From NCBI GenBank assembly GCA_030737875.1, contig CM060920.1:480840861-480904860 (forward strand): a DNA stretch of 64,000 nucleotides, written 5' to 3'. Within the stretch, counting starts at the first letter, position 1. Every line of letters starts with the position of its first letter. Position numbers and translations under genes: made by a program. The DNA is from Allium sativum. Taxonomy: Eukaryota > Streptophyta > Magnoliopsida > Asparagales > Amaryllidaceae. The notes below the pieces were generated by a model. That model did no database searches and had not been told where the DNA came from. It worked only from the letters and a program-made list of their open reading frames with translations. Shown in pieces: positions 11,001-22,857 of this stretch.

Positions 11001-14000
11001 TAATATATATAATATATACTTCGCCGATTTTTATTTAAAACGAATTATATAAACAGTTTTAAATTCATTTCAAAATTTATTTCGACTTCCATTTCAATTC
11101 AAAGCAAAATTGAATTCTTCTTTATAAATTCGTTTCAAAATTCATTTCTGTTCAATTCAAATTTCAATTCAATTTGAATTCATATTCAATTCAATTCATT
11201 TCGAAATCGTTTTCAATTCAATTCATTTCGAATTCGTTTTCAATTCAATTTATTTCGAAATCGTTTTCAATTCAATTCATTTCGAATTCGTTTTCAATTC
11301 AATTCATTTCGAATTCGTTTTCAATTCAATTCATTTCGAAATCGTTTTCAATTCAATTCATTTCGAAATCGTTTTCAATTCAATTCATTTCGAAATCGTT
11401 TTCAATTCAATTCATTTCGAAATCGTTTTCAATTCAATTCATTTCGAAATCGTTTTCAATTCAATTCATTTCGAAATCGTTTTCAATTCAATTCATTTCG
11501 AAATCGTTTTCAATTCAATTCATTTCGAATTCGTTTTCAATTGATATAAATATCGTTCACGTCAAAATGGCGTCAATCTAATCAACACGGCTTCATATAT
11601 TCCTTTATTTTCAAATATTCTATTTCAAATATTTCTTTTTCAAATATTTCTTTTTCAAAACTGGAATGAGGCCCAATCAATTACCATATAATGTTAATTA
11701 TATGGATTTTCTACAACACATGCATATATCAACAACGATGAATAATCAACCATCATCCAAAGTGCATTCTACACTGTATAAGCATCAAATATAAATATTC
11801 AACGCTTATAACAGTCTGTCAATCAATCGATCGACACACAACTAAACAATCGGGATTAGTGTACGTCAAATATCATCCCAACACCCGTGTAGGGTTTCAA
11901 ACAATCAAACACAGATTTTATTTGTGCAGTTGGGCGATGTGTAAAATTTATCGACCCAATCAATGTCCTTCAAATAAGTGTACATAAACAAACCATCTGG
12001 TTTGCAAATGAATATTTTATTTATTCACATTCACGTTAAAATTTATATTTTTAACGACAAAACATTTTATTTCAACATATGAATTTCTCTTCGGTTCATT
12101 CTTTAAAAAAAATGATATTTTTATTTTTCTAACATATTTTAGAAAATTTCGGCAGCATAACGGCACGATACTAGAAACGGGACGAGGCCTAGCCTTATCC
12201 CCGGTCTAGTGAAGGCCCACGCCATTCACTCATCAATCAAATCAATTTCATTTTGCAAACCACAAAATTTGGAGTAAGGGTCTAACCTAGCCTTACTCCT
12301 TCGCCTTATAACGGCGCACGTCTAATCCTAACCAATTTATCGATTCGATTTTTCACACCACAAACCACATTCAAACCAATATCACAATCAATCACCAAAC
12401 AATCAAACAAACAAGTCCATGGTCTGTGGACGATTGTGTCGGGTGCTACTAAGCACCGTCTGCATCCTAGTATATATATATAACTAGAAATAAAATAGAA
12501 AGGTGAGAAATTCTCACTTATAGCTATCCAGCTCCACGGCTCTTCCTTTGCAGAAGTCTTCGTCGTTTCGCCTTTTTGTCACCTTCGTTGCTGCTTTCAC
12601 TACATACGTAAAAATCACATTTTTACTTCGCTATTCAATATATAAAAATCGAATTTTTAGTTCGCTATTTAATATATAAAAATCGAATTTTTAGTTCAAA
12701 GTTCAATATATAAAAATCGAATTTTTATTTCAAAAAGTTCAAATCCTTTCCTTTTTAAAATCTAAACCTTTCACTTTTAAAGTTTAAATCTTTTCACCTT
12801 TAAAGTTTAAAATAACTTTTTCAAATCAAAGTTTTTAAAATTCCTAAAATCAGTTTTATTCTTTTATTTTAAAATCAGTTTTAACCTTTTATTTTCAGCT
12901 TTATACTTTATAAAAATTTCAGTTTTACTTTAAATAAAATTTCAGTTTTACTTTAAATAAAATTTCAGTTTTTAACTTCCTAAAAATTCAGTTTTTTAAA
13001 ATCAACAAAATTTTACAGTTTAAATGAAAATAAGTAAATAAAAAAAAACCAAAACTTACAGGGGCTCGTCGAGTGGTCGGGGGGGCTTCATCGAGGCTTG
13101 CAGATCGGAGGGGGGGCTCGACTTCATCGGCGGCGCTAGGGTTCGGGGGGGGCGCTCGCTGTCCTCGCGTGGAGGAGGGAGGAGGAAAGAGTCGCGAGGG
13201 GGAGGAGGCCGAAGAGGGGACAGGGGCTTCAACTGAGTGGCGGGCGATTGGAGGAGGAGGCCGACGCGGGGGTGGCGGCTCCGACGAGGGAAAGGGGCGA
13301 TTTCGATTTCGTTTCCCTTTTTTTTTTTTTTTTTTTTTTAGTTTTCTGTAAAAGGAAATCGGGGGGGGGGGCCTGGGTAGTAAAGGGGGAGATAATATTC
13401 TTTTTTTTTTTTTTTTATTTAATTAATAAATTTTATCCTAAAGAGTTGACTTTCACATTCGACCTCGAAACGAGGCCCACCGCCTGTCGTCCATAGCGTT
13501 TTACCCCCATTCCGAACACAATGGGATATATATCGCAAGCTGATTTGATTGTTACAATCAGTTTCCGTTAAATTTACATTTAAATCATTATATTGAATTT
13601 TAAACGTACATTTCAAGTTACCGGGGTCACATACTAACCCTAAAAATTCCCGAAAAATATTTTCTAGCTTCGTATTGACGATACGGTCCTAACAAAACTA
13701 GTTTCGTCGAATTCTGAGACCGTTAGAAAAATGGCCAATTTCCAGTCGATTAAAATCAACTGAAATGGTCAAAACACGTTTTCCTTTGCCACGCTCACAT
13801 ATTGATTCGAAAAATTATGAAATTTGAAACCTAGCAATAACTCGACATCACGGACCCAACAAAAGTGGTTTCGTCGAAATCCGAGGTCATTTGCAAAATG
13901 TCCATTTTTAAGGGCCTGTATTCCATAGCGACTATTCAGAATTTTCAACTGGACATATCTCATCATTTATAAAGTGAAATCTCAGTTTCTCAACTTCGTT

Positions 14001-14308
14001 GGAAAGATATCATCAATTAGATCCTAATGTTTTTGGTTTCACAAAAATCCGGATTGTTTTGCACCCGGTACATTCAATTGAAGTTTGAAATCGAATTTTC
14101 GAACTACCGCGCCATTTTCAATTCCTTTTATAATTATATATAATTATTTATATTCTAACGACGACGTATATAATATATACGTTCGAATTATATTCAAAAT
14201 AAATTTCTCGTCAATATTATTTAAAATAATTCATTTTAAATAATCAAAATTCGCTAAAATTGCCAAAATAAAAATTTTAAACTGGCCCAGATTTTACGGG
14301 TTGTTACA
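8006..14308 (-). repeat. N1 5' LTR (right copy)
   Basis: 6303-bp copy of the left LTR, offset by 7346 bases (7345 after a one-T deletion near 13400). It would drive transcription of N1 on the minus strand. The hairpin repeats (9861-10316) and the 27-bp array (11174-11543) are repeated here. The right edge is followed by the ccctt target duplication. Confidence 0.95.
13055..13390 (-). promoter_or_regulatory. N1 GC-rich leader block ending in a splice donor
   Basis: In minus sense a GC-rich, pyrimidine-rich block of about 300 bases resembles a plant 5' leader and ends at CCT|GTAAGT, with the GT at 13059-13058. The equivalent in the left LTR is at 5713-5712. Similar leader-plus-donor arrangements occur in the other chromovirus LTRs here. 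The start of transcription and any splicing are inferred, not shown, and I see no convincing TATA box. Confidence 0.45.
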
Positions 14309-15060
14309 CCCTTCTTATATTTCAGAATTTTTTTTATAACAAAGGCTATGTCTTCTTCATCTGAATCTGATTCATGCATCTTTTTCAACATGGAAAGCTA
14401 GATTTTTCTTATCTTGAGCACGAATCTTTTTATCCTATAAATTTACTTCATACGACATAAGGTTACCTATCAAATCTTCACGTTTCATGGTTGAAATATC
14501 GTTAGCTTCTTCGATAGCTAAAATCTTTCTCTCCCATTCATCCGTCAAAGAGTTTAAATCTTGGATACTATATCAAAATCATTACATTTTTCACCTAAGC
14601 CCGATAATGAATGATAAATATTTTATAATCGTGAATGCATATCAGTGATAAATTCATTTTCGTTCATTCTAAAATTATGAAATTGATTTTCAATCATGGA
14701 TATCTTGTTTTGTTTAACCTTGTTAGTTCCTTTGTGAGTTACTTTGAGTGTTCGCCAAATTTCATATGCAGTATTGCACATACAAATTCAGCTAAACTCG
14801 TTTCTATCTAAGGCACAATGCAACATATTAATAGCTTTAGCATTGGCGGTAGATTTAGCTTTTTCATTAGTTGTCTATTCGGTGTAATTTGTAGTAGGTT
14901 GAGTATATCCTTTTTGAGTGATATTTCAAGTATCGACACCATTAGCTTGCATATATATTCTAATGTTTGTAGCCCAATAAGTATAGTTCATGCCATTGAA
15001 AAAGGGAGGTTGTGCAGCAGATTGACTGACCTTTCATGAATCCAGTATTTGTGCTAATGC
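14309..15060 (-). pseudogene. C1 copia gag, N-terminal half
   Basis: Minus-strand translation gives a recognisable copia Gag (UBN2-type) segment, including LTDEWERKILAIEEA followed by KREDLIGNLMSYEV. Stops and frameshifts interrupt it further downstream. It joins in order to the zinc knuckle half at 1-659 once N1 and one ccctt copy are disregarded. The N-terminal end approaches the primer site at 15117. It is a non-functional relic; no start codon is assigned. Confidence 0.75.
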
Positions 15061-15116
15061 TAGTGTTAGTGTTATTTTCCATATCAAATAATGGTTGTAA
15101 GGTTAAATGATGTCCT

Positions 15117-15128
15117 GCTCTGATGCCA
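15117..15128 (-). promoter_or_regulatory. C1 primer binding site
   Basis: The minus strand reads TGGCATCAGAGC, one base different from the tRNA-iMet complement used by the chromoviruses here, two bases from the C1 LTR. It marks the LTR to its right as the 5' LTR. Confidence 0.85.
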
Positions 15129-15130
15129 AA

Positions 15131-16214
15131 TGAAAAGTCATGTATTATGACTTAGACTAGGATCTTCTATATGGAATATGCGGAAGTGAATATGATATTA
15201 TGACTTATCTAATACAATAGTTACGCAAATAAATATTGAACAATATAAGATATCACAAATAAGTAAATGCAGTAAGAAAAGTGACACCGGGAATTTTATA
15301 CTAGTTTGGACTTCCGGTCCTACGTCCAGTCCCAGACTCCTTCTGGAATTCAACTATCAACACCCTCACTTCATCCAAAGGAACAGGTTCACAACACACC
15401 CGAGCACCAACACGGATTTATTGTCTGGGCACCGACACGGGACTTCAATAAGCAACAAGAATTTTACTTCTAATTGTGTTCTTGAATAACACTGAATAGC
15501 CAATAGTTTAAGTATACCTTCCTATAATCTTATCCTCAAGTATATATAATGTGTATGTGAAGTTTAAAGGAAGTATATTGCTTATTGAATTAAGGGATTT
15601 GAAATAAATTCAATGATTTAAAAGCAATATGATCTTTTTACAGAGCATTTAGAATGCAAGGGAACTTAGAAATAAAGATCAAGATATAGAATAGAAATTA
15701 GTAAGAATTGGTGATATGTAAAACAAGTTTGTGATGTATATATAGTGATTGAAAAGTAGGCATTGTTCATGAAGAGTTTTATTGAAGAGAAGCAACCGTT
15801 TCTTTTAGAAATTAAAAAGAATCTCTTCACGAAAGAAAGTGACCTTTTAGAAACATGCTTGTTATTGTCGGGTCAGTCGACTGGTATAAAATTCAACAGT
15901 CAATTGGTCGAATATAAAAAGTATACATATATTTAAAATTACACAAAATAGTTGTTACTGGACTGGTTTTGCCCGACTAGTTGATTTCTAACCACTCGGC
16001 TAATTAGAGAAAAACAGCCCAATTAATGGCTATTTTGTGCCATTAATATATATATATATATATATATATAATTGTGCTAAAAAAGTTTTGTGTTATGATA
16101 AATGAGGATAGATTTTAACATGTTCTAACACAACTAAAATAGACATATATTAACTAATTCTTTAATCGATCTTCGTTTCTTCGTTGTCGTGAATCAAAAT
16201 CTCATGAATTAACA
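15131..16214 (-). repeat. C1 5' LTR (copia)
   Basis: 1084-bp LTR, in minus sense starting TGTTAATTCATGAG and ending GACTTTTCA. It is homologous along its length to the C2 3' LTR (22858-23603 plus 28472-28564), but clearly diverged, so C1 and C2 are separate insertions of one family. An (AT)n run lies at about 16044-16069. Confidence 0.85.
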
Positions 16215-16969
16215 CAAATGCCTTTTTGGCATATTTGTGCATAATGACAATAAACAATAAAAATCCATTGAAAAAGAGGGAAAAGAAGACCGAGAATATT
16301 CTTATAGTAATTTGAATATTAATTAAATAAAAACTATAAGAAAAAGACAGAAAAATTATAGAAACTACTTATAGAAAGAAACTAGAAAAATAGGATCAAA
16401 CTAAAATTATATATAAACTGTAAGTAAAAGAACTGTGAACAAAACTAGAACTGCAAGTACTATTATTTCTATTTACCTAAACTTAATCAAAAATCTAAAT
16501 AAGCATAAAACTCATAAGAAAAGCTTCCCTTATGCCCACAACAGAACCTCTAGAAGAAAAATAAAATAGAAAATATTTTCATTTAATCACAATCCCCTAA
16601 AATATAAAAGATAGGTGACTTGTCTCCAAAAATAATACTAGCCTAATATTTAAAATTAGGGTGGCCTATCTCCAAAAGAAGACTAGCCTAGAAGGTGAAG
16701 TGATGTGTTGTGAAGAAATGGGGAGGGGTTGGAGATTTATTAATAGGTGGAGCAAAAGACCCTCAGCAAGTTAAATTTAGGTTTTAAATCTGAACTGACC
16801 ATAACCTTGGATCAATCCGAAGTGATAATGTCAGCGAATCAAAAAAAACACGTCAGCCCTAAATAGTCTGAAAAAAATGCATCCGTTCAATTTTTTTCGT
16901 TCCTAGCAAGTATACGTGCCAGGAACGCTTGAGTCGACTCACCCACTTAGTGGGTCGACACACGGGTTG
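16215..16969. other. AT-rich stretch without identifiable gene
   Basis: No coding region, RNA gene or element boundary can be supported. On the minus strand 16690-16740 reads like a promoter and leader (ATTAATAAAT then a CT-rich run), so it may be part of an unrecognised LTR. Near 16931-16966 there are GTCGAC and GGGTCGACAC motifs like those in the chromovirus LTRs. Confidence 0.4.
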
Positions 16970-17234
16970 TGTAACACCCCGTAATTTTAAAAACGGGGCA
17001 TAAGAGATAATTAAAGAATAATTAATCTTTAAAAGAACAATTAGGTGAGACGGGTTACGCCATTGCGTTTGTCTCGTAATTCTGCTTGAGATAGAGTCCG
17101 AGTTTACATGAATCAGATTCCGTATGAAGAAGTTATGGAGGTTAGAAGTTTTCAAGTTTTAGCAGAAATTAAATTAATAATTAAATAAATTGAGTGCGAA
17201 ATTCAAATCTACAGAGAAGGCTGGGCGGGCAAAT

Positions 17235-17345
17235 TCCTGCCATAGGGTGTCGACTCCCCCAAGGGGTGTCGACTCGGGTGTCAACCCCCTACAGGGGTGT
17301 CGACACAGGTGTTGACCCCCTATAGGGGTCGACTCCAGCGAGCTG
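17235..17345. repeat. GTCGAC cluster in LTR A
   Basis: Several GTCGAC palindromes and one-base variants, flanked by runs of C and G, repeat within about 110 bp. They lie 130-240 bp before a weak TATA-like sequence near 17475. Confidence 0.7.
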
Positions 17346-18002
17346 ATCTGGACAGTGACGATTTTCTGAGGTGTTAGGGCATATGTGTCATGTTCTGGTT
17401 GGCTCTCTTGGGTTTGGATGGCTTTGATGACTTCTAGGTTGATCTAAAGGCCCATATTGATCCTAGACATCTATGTATACATAGCTAAACCTAAACCCTA
17501 ACCTAACAACCCTAAACTATGATGCCATCATGTTGTTCATCTACAAACTAACCTAACTGCCACCATAACAAATCAAATTCTAGATTAAAGATAAAAAGAC
17601 AAGAGATAAAGATTCAAAGCCTAGGAATTGCAAAAAGGAATTCTAGAACAACAACGAATGAATCAACGCCTACATCAACGGATTAGCTTAGCAACTTCAG
17701 AAATCAGATCCCAGAATTCAAGATCCGTTTTATGTGAGTGTAGTTACTTTCACAAGATAATTGTTTAAACGTAATTGTGTTAAGTTATGAATTAGACTAT
17801 ATGAAAATGTTTGTAAATCATATAAAGTTTATGTCTTTGCAAACTATATTTTGATTTATGCTTGATTTGATTCATTATACGCAAGTTATGTTCTATGTTA
17901 ATTCATATGCCTAATAACATATGCAAGTTTGCTCGATCTATGCAAGTTATGAAAGATTATATGCAAGTCATGTTCATATATGTAAGAACATATTTTATAT
18001 GC

Positions 18003-18290
18003 TCATATGTTTAGATCTACATGTTTATATGATTAGATCCATATCAGTCCATATGTTTAGAACTATAAGCTCATATGTTTAGATCTACATGTTTATATGA
18101 TTAGATCCATATCAGTCCATATGTTTAGAACTACATGTTCATATGTTTAGATCTACATCTTTATATGATTAGTTCCATATCAGTCCATATGTTTAGAACT
18201 ATATGTTCATATGTTTAGATCTACATCTTGATATGTTTAGATCCATACCAGTTCATATGTTTAAATCCATGCAAGTTTATGTTTAGATCT
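18003..18290. repeat. Tandem repeat in LTR A
   Basis: Imperfect units of roughly 60-70 bp built from CATATGTTTAGATCTACATG and ATTAGATCCATATCAGTCC blocks repeat about four times. It lies downstream of the putative donor. Confidence 0.75.
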
Positions 18291-18676
18291 ATGCTAGTTC
18301 GCATTCCATATGTTGATTGGATCTATTTTTATATGTTTATGCCGTCTTAGATCTATACTGTATATGCCAGTTATGATGTCATGTGTTTTTTTTCTTTTTC
18401 CTTTTTATTGTTATGAGTTGGGCTAATTGCGAGCCTAACGTATCACATGAACTATACGTATGAACGACGTGGGAACATTGGGGAAGAGTTTGGGTAAAAG
18501 TTGAATATTATGTAATTGGCATAAAAAGGGGTTGTAATCATAAAATTAATTTTGGGCATAACTAGAAAATGTGGCATAACTTGAATTGATCACACTTATG
18601 GATAATTTACATATAAAGTTGGACATGAATGGTAAATATGTAGATTGGCTGAAAGATGAATGTGCCTAACCCAAGG

Positions 18677-18859
18677 TTAGATTGAGTTGCGGCGTAAGAC
18701 TGCCCGGAACTGCCCGGCACATCCAGCGACCGCAACAACGTAAAACTAATGTGAGAGATTAGCGCATTAAGCCCAAAAACCCAAGGTTAGAATGATTTTG
18801 CGGTAGAAGTCTGCCTGGAACCGCCCGGCACATCCAGCAACCGCAAACAACAGTTCTAA
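18677..18859 (+). other. Twin two-tier hairpins in LTR A
   Basis: Copy 1 (18677-18749): outer stem TTAG/CTAA, inner stem GTTGCGG/CCGCAAC, followed by TGTGAGAG. Copy 2 (18787-18859): outer TTAGA/TCTAA, inner TTTGCGG/CCGCAAA. Both enclose a loop close to GCCCGGAACCGCCCGGC. The same architecture with different stem bases occurs in LTR B, T1 and T2. Confidence 0.7.
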
Positions 18860-19454
18860 TTTAATGAATATATTAAAGCTAAGGAACAGACATGCTAAGA
18901 ATGGAAAGGTTAAGTAACATATGAACAGGCGACACTTAACCAATACAACATGTTAGGTGGGTGGGTTAAGTTAACATAGACAAGAAGACAACTTAAACGA
19001 TATTACATGAACAATGTGGATAAGGTTAAGGCAAGCTTAACCAATAATACATATGGACTTGATAAGGGGAAGGGTTATGTAAATCTTGGGTAAGTGGGTA
19101 ATATTAGTATATATAGGCCCACAAACTTAACTGTTAAATAAACATGCGTAAGTCGTTATAACATGAAGTTCTCCCTATAAGGTAAAAGATTCCAGTACTA
19201 AATTTTAATCAATAACAGTGACACCCCGCATATAAATAATAAAATTTGAAAAGCTTTTATAATTTGGTCACGGAATTAGCAGCACTGTGTCCATGGCAAT
19301 TTTCTGATCAATTTAGATCTATAGTTTGCAGGAAATGGAATTAAGATGAAAAGCATATCTTTAAATGAAATATTACAACAAACATGAAAAGAAGGTATAA
19401 AGAAGAAAACTATAAAGTACAATGACCATTATTGTTTTTAATCTTATAAACAAA

Positions 19455-19530
19455 AATCCTTGGTAGCCCAGTTGGTAAAGACATGTCTCTCCCAAGTGAG
19501 TGGCGCAAGTTCGAGTGCAGCTAGCGCCAT
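19455..19530 (+). repeat. tRNA-like / SINE-like fragment
   Basis: TAGCCCAGTTGG (19464-19475) matches a polymerase III A box and AGTTCGAGTGC (19508-19518) a degenerate B box, 32 bases apart, as in tRNA-derived SINEs. A T-rich stretch follows. I could not fold a complete tRNA, so it is more likely a SINE head or tRNA relic than a working tRNA gene. Confidence 0.4.
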
Positions 19531-20283
19531 ATTTTTATTTTAGAAGAATGGCTAAAATAATACATATTCTAAGAGGAAAATATGTATAAATGAACATATA
19601 AGGAAAATTATACATAAAAGTGAGCATAAAAATATGTACACATGCATATGTAAATGTATGCGTATGTGTGTGCAAAAATATATACATATGAAAGTGAAAT
19701 CCAAAATAAACCTGTAATCAATGAAAATAGGTAAGAATTGAATATTGAAAAAGAAATAAAAGTTACACGTATATATATACATATAAATTCAAATGTTGAG
19801 ATAAAAAGTGCAAGTTAAGAGCAGAAAATAATTAATGCATAATAAAGAGGAAATGGACATGAAATAAGCTGCCTTTGGAATTAGAATGCATTAAAAGGAA
19901 TAAAACAAAGCGTCATTAATTGCATCTATTAATGGAAAAGGAGTTGAAAGATTTTATGCATATATACATGCGTAGATTCGGAATTCAAACTTAAATATAG
20001 TTTATAACTAGAGTATAATAAATCAGAAGAATTATATGAAGTAAGTGATTAATGTTCTTAATTAAAATTAAGAATCAGTAAAACAAACGGTGCAGAAAAT
20101 CTGCCTAGACCCAGGATGGGTCGACCCTTTTGTCGACCCAGGGGTCGACCCACCTCTAACTGGGTCGACGCAAGGGTCGACCCAACCGGTTCCAGATCTC
20201 TTTTCAAGATGATGTGATTTTTTGATATAAACGATCCAAATTTTATTTAGTTAAATCCAATGGACCAGACTTTCTTTTACATC

Positions 20284-20291
20284 TATAAATA
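20284..20291 (+). promoter_or_regulatory. LTR B TATA box
   Basis: TATAAATA about 190 bp before the splice donor at 20475 and just downstream of the GTCGAC cluster. It supports plus-strand transcription of LTR B. Confidence 0.6.
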
Positions 20292-21007
20292 GATTAACAG
20301 GGCCTAGCCCTAAACTCATATTTTCTTAGATGCTTCCTAGACTCTGTCATCCTCCTTCCTCTTTAAATATTTTCAGAAATTAGAATATTAATTTAAGGAA
20401 ATTTCGATTCAAGATTTGAGGATAAAAGAATATAAATCTACAACATAGGTGTATAGATTTCTGATGAACGTGAGGTAAGTTCTTGAATCTGATTTATTTA
20501 GGATTCTCTCTTCCATTCCCTTTTCTTTTAGCATCAGACTTGTGAATTCGTGGTTGTTTTAATAATAGATTCAGTTAGGGATGCCACAGAACAACAAATT
20601 TGGATCAGATTCATGGATTTGAAAGCTGTTAGGTGAGTCGAATTAAATTATACCTCTCTAAATAATGGTATATTTACAGTTTACATTCCCTATCATTCTT
20701 AACATGTTAAATAAATATGAATTGTGATAATTGCGGTATAATTCATTTTCATTTATGTTAAGAGTGTTACTGTTGTATAGATATATTCTATGAATCTATT
20801 AATTGGATTAGCATCATTGTAATACTGGAATTCTGGAATTTACAATAAAAGTGAGTATGTTATAGAAACTGTTGTTAATGACAAATTGGTTATTGTAAAT
20901 CAAATTACAGTGAAATTAGGAATAATAAAAAAAGAATAGATATGTCTAATTTGCATGTAAATATACATTAATTGGGAAATTGTAGATAACTGCACTGAGA
21001 CATGAGA

Positions 21008-21089
21008 TTAAGTTCAACTTGTGGTAGAAGCCTACTCGGAACCGCCCAACAAATCCAGCATTCACAAGTGGTCAACTTAATGTGAGAGG
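21008..21089 (+). other. Two-tier hairpin in LTR B
   Basis: Outer stem TTAAGTT/AACTTAA and inner stem CTTGTG/CACAAG enclose CTCGGAACCGCCC. TGTGAGAGG follows immediately. Stem bases differ from LTR A and T1 while pairing is kept. Confidence 0.7.
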
Positions 21090-21508
21090 TCTGGTGCCTA
21101 AACTTATATTAAAAATATATGTATGCAACAGACAGTAGATAAATAAATAAGTAAATTAGTAATGTCTTTTGGTGTACAAAAAATAGATATTTTGGGAATA
21201 ATAAAATAACGATACTTCATTGTCCATTAATGTCTTAGGGAAATATGACTGTTAGGTTAATAAGTGACATTAATAGGAACCAACATAAATAAATGGTACA
21301 TGTGAAAATATACAAGTCGGAAAAGAAATGGAAGTTACAACAGTAAAACTTTGGTTAAAAAGGGAAAATGTGATGAATGGGGAATATAACATATTATAAT
21401 TAATTACATTAATGAGAATCCAATAATAGGTAGGCTTGTCCTAGGGACAAGTGGAAATTATGACATGGGTTAAAATAAATTAAAAAGGGAACTTATTGAT
21501 AAACCTTA

Positions 21509-22857
21509 TGTAACAGCCCGCATTTTACGTATTGGAGGACCGTAAAATATTTTTATTTTATTTCCTGGGGGTTGGATCATTCTCATATTTTTAATATATT
21601 GTTTTTTGAGATGTGATACATGTCCATAATTTTTACCAATTTTGTTTGTGACCATTTTCCCCTGTCGGTCTTGTATAGGGCATAACTTTTGATTGGGATC
21701 GAATCAGTTGTTGAGACCTATGCCATTGGGAAGGAAATGATGATTCCCTTTCCGTAGAATGGTCACATTAAAGATCTGGCTCAGCGGTTTGGAAGGACTA
21801 GTTGTTTTAAGGTTGGTTGTTTAGGTTTTTAAGACCACAATGGGCTGATTTGGGGAGGTCCATTAGTGGGTTGGTGGAGGCTATAAATAGGGGTAGGAGG
21901 CATGGAGAATAGTTTACTTTCTTCATTCTCTCATGTGAAAGAGCAAAAGTTCCTCCATTTCTCCATTCTCTTCACCTTTCCACCATTAAAGCTAGGAGAA
22001 TCGAAGATCTATAACGTTTGAAGCTAAATCTACGCCATTTCAAGAGAGAATTCATCTAATCGAAGGGTTTAGAGAAAATTCTTCTCTGTCCGGATCTAGA
22101 TCTAAGTGTTTTTGGGTTGTTTTGGAGAATTGGTGAGTGATATTCATCTCTTACGTGGATTCAATCAAGTATATGAGTTCTATGATCTTAATTTCATCAT
22201 TTTCAAGTCATTTCCCTTAGTTCTACATTATGGTAAGTTTATTTTCATATGAATTGCCATAGGATCTAATTTAGCAACTTAAAACCGGTAATTTCCATAT
22301 ATTTCTATATTTTTATGCAAGTTAGATCCATAATTTAGTTCATATGTTCATTTATCATGATTTTGGTAAAGTTTTCATAATTTTGATGAAAATCGTCATA
22401 TTCAAGTTGTTAGCGATTTCATATCATGCTTGTGGTTGAACTGGATGAATTGCTTGAGTAGGTTTCATCGATCTTGTCGTTTGATGAAGTTTTGGAGGAA
22501 TTTGGTGATGGATTGGACTGCTACAGGCCACGAGTCGGTCGTGTAGTATAAGGTGCAGTACAAGAGATAGTACAACGGTCAGGTCTGTCGAGCAGAGGGG
22601 GTCGGTCGAGCACCCAAAGGGGTCGGGTCGGTCATGATTTCGGAGATGAGATCAGGTCTAATGGTTGATGGTAGAAAAGCGATGTCTTGTTTCGATGGCA
22701 ATTTGTTGAACGTTATGAATGGATGATGGATCTTATGTTGATTCAATGATGTTGTGACTTCGAAGTGAATTCAAGTGGGAATATTCGAAGTATTGAAATG
22801 TGTTCGTTGATTGGTGTAGAACAACGAATGGGGTGGCAACTCAAAGGTCGTGAGTTA
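21509..22857 (+). repeat. LTR C: chromovirus-like LTR head
   Basis: It starts TGTAACAGCCCGC and truncates LTR B. A TATA box (CTATAAATAG, 21881-21890) is followed by a leader and a splice donor (TTG|GTGAGT, GT at 22133-22134). It stops where the C2 LTR begins at 22858. It is more diverged than A and B: GTCG-rich sequence is present at about 22540-22630, but not as a clean GTCGAC cluster. Confidence 0.6.

Larger units (their letters stand above)
660..14308 (-). mobile_element. N1: non-autonomous giant-LTR retrotransposon
   Basis: A complete LTR element with two almost identical direct repeats (660-6963 and 8006-14308) around a 1042-bp interior. The target duplication ccctt is present at 655-659 and 14309-14313. 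On the minus strand it reads TGTAACAACCCG... to ...TTTACA, with a tRNA-iMet primer site beside the right (5') LTR and a polypurine tract beside the left (3') LTR. No gag, protease, RT, RNase H or integrase is present, so it must be mobilised in trans. By eye the LTRs differ only by one base in a poly-T run near 5985 and one T in another run near 6060, which points to very recent insertion. Its LTR is related to that of G1, the probable autonomous partner family. It inserted into C1 gag. Confidence 0.95.
16970..19219 (+). repeat. LTR A: chromovirus-like LTR head
   Basis: It starts TGTAACACCCCG, the typical LTR start of Tekay/Del-like elements. Modules shared with the T1 and T2 LTRs occur in the same order: a conserved block at about 17040-17150, a GTCGAC cluster at 17235-17345, a putative splice donor (TAT|GTGAGT, GT at 17734), and a tandem pair of two-tier hairpins at 18677-18859. 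The 3' end is missing because LTR B starts at 19220. No internal region is attached. Confidence 0.7.
19220..21508 (+). repeat. LTR B: chromovirus-like LTR head
   Basis: It starts TGACACCCCGC and truncates LTR A. It has a GTCGAC cluster at 20115-20190, a TATA box (TATAAATA, 20284-20291), a strong splice donor (GAG|GTAAGT, GT at 20475-20476) and a two-tier hairpin at 21008-21080. The 3' end is missing, cut by LTR C at 21509. No coding sequence is attached. Confidence 0.65.

Noticed and set aside
16215..16260. A second polypurine tract to the right of the C1 5' LTR, suggesting a tandem LTR-interior-LTR array
   Set aside because: TGCCAAAAAGGCATTTG resembles the C2 tract in a few bases but is palindromic and not followed by matching interior sequence. 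Too weak.
16859..17155. 98-residue minus-strand frame across the start of LTR A
   Set aside because: It spans an LTR boundary and is antisense to a non-coding conserved block.
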